53,865 nt of DNA from JBFFXF01 sp041569895 (lineage in GTDB: Bacteria; Planctomycetota; UBA8108; JACQVS01), in assembly GCA_041569895.1 (NCBI GenBank), contig JBFFXF010000006.1, positions 1 to 53,865 of the forward strand. Reading direction: 5' to 3'. Shown here piece by piece: positions 50,895 to 53,865 of this stretch; within the stretch, counting starts at the first letter, position 1; every line of letters begins with the position of its first letter. A program made the translations under genes and the position numbers. Below the pieces are notes generated by a model that saw only the letters and a program-made list of their open reading frames with translations, had not been told where the DNA came from and ran no database searches.

Positions 50895-51686
50895 TCAATC
50901 AGGCGATCGGTTGATCGCCGGGGCGCGAGCGGATGCGGGCGACGGCGGGCCGGGCGGGCTGGCCTCTCCTCGCGCGAGCGCGAGCAGATCGCGGTGAGTT
51001 CGATACGTCACACCGCGCACGCCTCTCCAGATGCGGTCGATCTCGGTCGGATCGAGGTTCGGAAAGACGCGAGCCACGCTCTGCGGACTGACCGTCTGCT
51101 GGCCCGGTGAGAGCCGGCCGTCGCGCACGAGCCGCGACTCGATCGAGGCGCGCCAGAGGACGTGATAGCGGTCCCGGATCAGGTCGAGCTCCGGCCGGCC
51201 GGCCGCGGGACCGATATCCGGCTCGTACGCGAAGGCCGGGTCGACCATGTCCGAGAGATGCGCGAGCTCGCGTCGAAGCATCGTGATCAGCAGATCGCGA
51301 TCGAGGAAGAGCTCGGCGCGAAGCCGGACGACCGCGGTGCGCCCCACCGTGCCACCGCCCCCTCGCCCCCGCTTCACGAACAGCTCGGCGCCCTCGTCGC
51401 GCCGGCCGGCGGCGCGCGAGATCGTCACGCGGTCGATCCCCTGACGCAGTCGCGGGAACTCGCCGAGCGCGGCCACGAGCACTCGCTCGAAACCGAGCTT
51501 GACGAAGAACGCGGCATGGACCTCGCGGAAGGCGTCCTCGCGCCGCTCCTCGTCCTCGATCTCGTAGACAGGTTCGACCTCGAGGCGGTACGCGGTGGGC
51601 ACGGCGACCTCTCCCGCGTTCCCCCGGCGCCACACCTCGAGGAACACCGCCTCCTCGGCGAGCCGCGGATCGACATCGACCAGCAT
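50895..51686 (-). CDS. Unknown cytoplasmic protein of the molybdoenzyme operon
   Basis: A 263-aa protein from the ATG at 51686, with GGAGG inside the end of the chaperone gene and a four-base gap. No signal peptide or membrane segment. The central part has RAELFLDRDLLITMLRRELAHLSDMVDPAF: RELAH (139-143) sits where a metalloprotease would have HExxH, with the first His replaced by Arg. The C-terminal 30 residues are Pro/Ala-rich. The last codons coincide with a GGCGATC/GATCGCC hairpin (50902-50919). Operon position after the chaperone is where the gamma subunit lies in ddhABDC-type operons, but it does not look like a heme-b gamma subunit. Function unknown; perhaps maturation. Confidence 0.7.
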   Translation of the reverse strand: MLVDVDPRLAEEAVFLEVWRRGNAGEVAVPTAYRLEVEPVYEIEDEERREDAFREVHAAFFVKLGFERVLVAALGEFPRLRQGIDRVTISRAAGRRDEGAELFVKRGRGGGGTVGRTAVVRLRAELFLDRDLLITMLRRELAHLSDMVDPAFAYEPDIGPAAGRPELDLIRDRYHVLWRASIESRLVRDGRLSPGQQTVSPQSVARVFPNLDPTEIDRIWRGVRGVTYRTHRDLLALARGEASPPGPPSPASARAPAINRSPD

Positions 51687-51690
51687 GGCC

Positions 51691-52524
51691 TCAGACCTCC
51701 GTTGGAGCCAGCGGGACGGCGCCCGCGCCGGCGAGCGGACACCGCGAGCAGTCCTCGGGCTCGCCGGCCGGGAGACGGAGCTCGACCCGTGGGTCACCCG
51801 GCTCCACGCCGACGCGACGGCAGTTGTCGTCGACCCAGTCACGCGCCATCGCGGCGAGTGCCGTGTGGAACCCGTCTCCGGCCTCGATCTCGAGGAGCCG
51901 GGTGAACGCCGGCAGCCAGCGGCCGAGGTGATCTTTCAGGAATCGGCGCTGCGCCGCCAGGCAGACATCGAGAAGCCCGTCCTCGTGGTGGTCGAGAGCG
52001 TGGGCCTCCTTGAGGCAGAGAAACGCGGCGAACTCGCACTCGATCGACACGTGATCGGCCCGTTCGTGAACGAGCTCACTGATGCCCACGCCGAAGGCGC
52101 CGTAGAAAACGGCGAGGTCGGAGAGCGTGTGCGCCTGCTGGAGCCGCTCGCCGCTGGCACAGTACTCCGCGCCGTACGGCGGGCAGCTGCTCCCGACCGC
52201 GTGTCCGAAAAGACCGACGTACCGACGCTCGAGCTCGTCCGGCGTGATCCGATCAGCGGCGAGCTTGACGGCGATGAACCGATCGGTGAGCCGGTAGTCA
52301 CCGGGTTCCGCGAGCAGAGTGAGCGCTGCGGGCACCGCGCGCATCAGCTGGTCACGCGAGGCCAGCGCTTCGGAATCCGGGTAACGAAAGGCGGCCGAGA
52401 GGAACCGATAGACGAGCGCACGCGCGACGGCGCGCTCCGCCTCCAGGGAGTGCGGCCGGCCGGATACCGCGTCGAGCAGCGTGTCGGCGCCGAAAGTGAT
52501 CGGGTGTCGCGTGTAGTCTGTCAT
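51691..52524 (-). CDS. TorD/NarJ-family molybdoenzyme maturation chaperone
   Basis: A 277-aa chaperone expected to bind the catalytic subunit during molybdenum-cofactor insertion and Tat export. All-helical, with the family motifs YRFLSAAFRYPD near the N-terminus, ELERRYVGLFGH (family E-Y-x-x-L-F), CPPYGAEY, and ISELVHERADHVSIECEFAAFL. The longer open frame upstream overlaps the iron-sulfur gene in antisense of no coding value; MTDYTRHP at 52524 is the likely start, seven bases after the beta-subunit gene. The C-terminus has four Cys, two in CSRCP. Order beta-chaperone matches complex iron-sulfur molybdoenzyme operons (alpha, beta, delta). Confidence 0.9.
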   Translation of the reverse strand: MTDYTRHPITFGADTLLDAVSGRPHSLEAERAVARALVYRFLSAAFRYPDSEALASRDQLMRAVPAALTLLAEPGDYRLTDRFIAVKLAADRITPDELERRYVGLFGHAVGSSCPPYGAEYCASGERLQQAHTLSDLAVFYGAFGVGISELVHERADHVSIECEFAAFLCLKEAHALDHHEDGLLDVCLAAQRRFLKDHLGRWLPAFTRLLEIEAGDGFHTALAAMARDWVDDNCRRVGVEPGDPRVELRLPAGEPEDCSRCPLAGAGAVPLAPTEV

Positions 52525-52531
52525 CGGTCGT

Positions 52532-53794
52532 TCATATCGAGTTGGCGTGGACGGGCGGCCGCGTGTGGATCGGCTCGTTGACCTTCGTCCGGAACAGCTC
52601 CTCACCGTCTCGTCCGAACGCGATCACCGTGTCGTCGTACTGCGTGAAGGGCTTGCCGTGGATCTCGGTCTCGAAGACCTTCGGGCCCTCCTCGATCTCG
52701 TAACGGAAGACGATCCTGTTCGACTTGCGGAAGAGCTGCAGCACGGCGAGGAGCTCGCGATCCGGAACCCGGTAGCGATCGATCGCGCCGTCGACGCCCG
52801 GTCCGAACATCTGACGCAGGTAGCGCCTCGGCACCCAGCGCGGCGGGATGTAAAACCCGTTCGGCTCCGTCCCGAACTGCGGGTAGAGAGGCAGGGCGAC
52901 CCTTGCGACCCGGATGAGGTAGTAGAGCGGATTCTGGCGGTCCTCGACCCACCGCCCGTCCTCGCCGATCCTGACCAGACCCTGAAGCCGGATCTGTCCG
53001 ATGCAGGCGGCCATGCAGCGGGTCTCCATCGGATGGCCGCCGGTCTCCGGGTCCTTTCCCTCCACTCGTGGATAGCAGGCTATGCACTTCTCCGAGATGC
53101 GGGTGGTCGGTCGGTACATCGCCTTCTTGTACGGACAGGCCTCGACGCACTTGCGATAGCCCCGGCAGCGCTTCTGATCGATGAGGACGATGCCGTCCTC
53201 CTCTCGCTTGTAGACCGCGTTCCTCGGACAGGCCGCCAGGCACGCCGGGTACGTGCAGTGGTTGCAGATTCGCGCCAGGTAGAAGAACCACGTCGAGTGT
53301 GATGGCAACTCCTCCGCCTTCCGCGTCCACTGCATGAACCGTCCGGGGGAGCCGCAGCTGGTGTCCTCGTAGAGATTCGGCGTCTTCCACTCCTCGTCGG
53401 TTGGCAAGTATCCGAGCACCCGCTGCGGCCCCTCGGGCCCGGCGCGATGCTCCGCTGCCTCGAAGACCGTCTTGCCGGTGAAAGTACCGTAGGGACCGTC
53501 GCCCGCGGCCGAGTTCCAGCGCTGACCGTCCGGGTCGGCCGTACGTAACATGTCGAGGATCTTCACATCCCAGTTTCGGGGATAGCCTCCGTACGGCTTC
53601 GTCTCGACATTGTTCCACCACATCGTTTCCTGGCCCTTCGAGAAGGTCCATGTCGACTTGCACGCCATGGTGCATGTCTGGCACGCGATGCAGCGGTTGG
53701 TGTTGAAGACGAAGGCGAACTGCCACTCCGGGTGGCGCTCCTCGTGCGGATACGCCATCGTCCGGCCGAGTTGCCAGTTGAAGACCTCCGGCAT
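52532..53794 (-). CDS. Complex iron-sulfur molybdoenzyme beta subunit (NarH/NxrB/type II DMSO reductase)
   Basis: A 420-aa electron-transfer subunit with four Fe-S clusters. Ligand groups: CIACQTCTMAC (Cys35, 38, 41, 45); CNHCTYPACLAAC (Cys177, 180, 185, 189); CRGYRKCVEAC (Cys210, 216, 220, with Tyr213 in place of the fourth Cys); and CIAC (Cys237, 240) with Cys260 and Cys264. The Cys-to-aromatic change predicts one 3Fe-4S cluster, as in this family; Tyr is seen in NxrB/perchlorate/ethylbenzene-type enzymes and Trp in NarH. GGAGGAGG precedes the ATG at 53794. No signal peptide, so it would be exported with alpha or stay cytoplasmic. The electron acceptor (nitrate, nitrite, chlorate, other) is undetermined. 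Confidence 0.93.
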   Translation of the reverse strand: MPEVFNWQLGRTMAYPHEERHPEWQFAFVFNTNRCIACQTCTMACKSTWTFSKGQETMWWNNVETKPYGGYPRNWDVKILDMLRTADPDGQRWNSAAGDGPYGTFTGKTVFEAAEHRAGPEGPQRVLGYLPTDEEWKTPNLYEDTSCGSPGRFMQWTRKAEELPSHSTWFFYLARICNHCTYPACLAACPRNAVYKREEDGIVLIDQKRCRGYRKCVEACPYKKAMYRPTTRISEKCIACYPRVEGKDPETGGHPMETRCMAACIGQIRLQGLVRIGEDGRWVEDRQNPLYYLIRVARVALPLYPQFGTEPNGFYIPPRWVPRRYLRQMFGPGVDGAIDRYRVPDRELLAVLQLFRKSNRIVFRYEIEEGPKVFETEIHGKPFTQYDDTVIAFGRDGEELFRTKVNEPIHTRPPVHANSI

Positions 53795-53808
53795 GGCTCC
53801 TCCTCCCG

Positions 53809-53865
53809 TCACGCCCTCCCGAGCGTGTCGGCACTCCTGCTGATCAGGTCGACCACGCGCTCGAC
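53809..53865 (-). CDS. 3' end of upstream gene (expected molybdoenzyme alpha subunit), partial
   Basis: On the minus strand 18 sense codons (ending SADTLGRA) run to a TGA at 53809, 14 bases before the beta-subunit start. In this operon type the preceding gene is usually the molybdopterin catalytic subunit; the fragment is too short to confirm. Confidence 0.45.
   Translation of the reverse strand, partial: VERVVDLISRSADTLGRA

Noticed and set aside
50895..51686. Heme-b gamma subunit of the molybdoenzyme
   Set aside because: No signal peptide and none of the features expected of an ethylbenzene-dehydrogenase-type heme-binding domain could be seen.

Overview
The window is a GC-rich (roughly two-thirds G+C or more) bacterial chromosome segment. 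Its gene stock is typical of Planctomycetota: two Tat-exported DUF1501 proteins, secreted proteins with planctomycete-type cytochrome c motifs, a type I sulfatase beside a Tat-exported Gfo/Idh/MocA dehydrogenase, long secreted proteins ending in dockerin-like calcium repeats, and a Reg_prop hybrid histidine kinase. The phylum is inferred from gene families only; no rRNA gene is visible. I also saw no tRNA, CRISPR array, phage or insertion sequence.

Layout. 0.1-6.3 kb: a small membrane protein, a YkgJ-like cysteine protein, and a minus-strand operon (gamma-glutamyltransferase, Gfo/Idh/MocA, sulfatase). 6.6-13.5 kb: a tightly overlapped plus-strand operon of cytochrome/WD40 protein, GNAT acetyltransferase, neutral-ceramidase-like protein and a thiamine-diphosphate enzyme resembling animal ILVBL/HACL2. 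13.6-17.1 kb: DUF1501, ankyrin protein and an S23-like four-helix-bundle protein among simple-repeat arrays. 17.4-25.4 kb: secreted proteins (metzincin-type peptidase, FG-GAP/VCBS propeller, VWA-like protein) and a di-heme cytochrome. 25.5-32.4 kb: hybrid histidine kinase, TPR membrane protein, TPR-AAA ATPase and a gene remnant. 32.5-36.9 kb: glyoxylate shunt aceB-aceA with a divergent LysR regulator. 36.9-39.0 kb: decayed genes around a PstS-like lipoprotein. 39.1-43.3 kb: a 2-oxoacid:ferredoxin oxidoreductase (fused gamma-delta, alpha, beta) coupled to a Leu/Val/Phe/Glu-type dehydrogenase. 43.4-49.3 kb: Lon-like AAA protease, second DUF1501, TolB-like propeller and a CRP/FNR regulator. 49.4 kb to the end: a secreted hypothetical and the tail of a molybdoenzyme operon (iron-sulfur beta subunit, TorD/NarJ chaperone, unknown protein), cut by the window edge.

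How it fits together. The genes suggest a heterotroph that uses branched-chain amino acids (dehydrogenase, then ferredoxin oxidoreductase), assimilates acetyl-CoA through the glyoxylate shunt, handles sulfated and lipid substrates with secreted enzymes, and can respire an alternative acceptor with a complex-iron-sulfur molybdoenzyme. The CRP/FNR protein is a plausible regulator of that respiration.

The two most unusual signals are (i) the operon joining a ceramidase-like enzyme to a HACL2-like lyase, which could be a bacterial sphingolipid/2-hydroxyacyl degradation route, and (ii) arrays of short repeats built on a CGG core every six or seven bases, confined to operon boundaries in the first 33 kb. 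Several arrays are perfect G3N3 tracts able to form G-quadruplexes.
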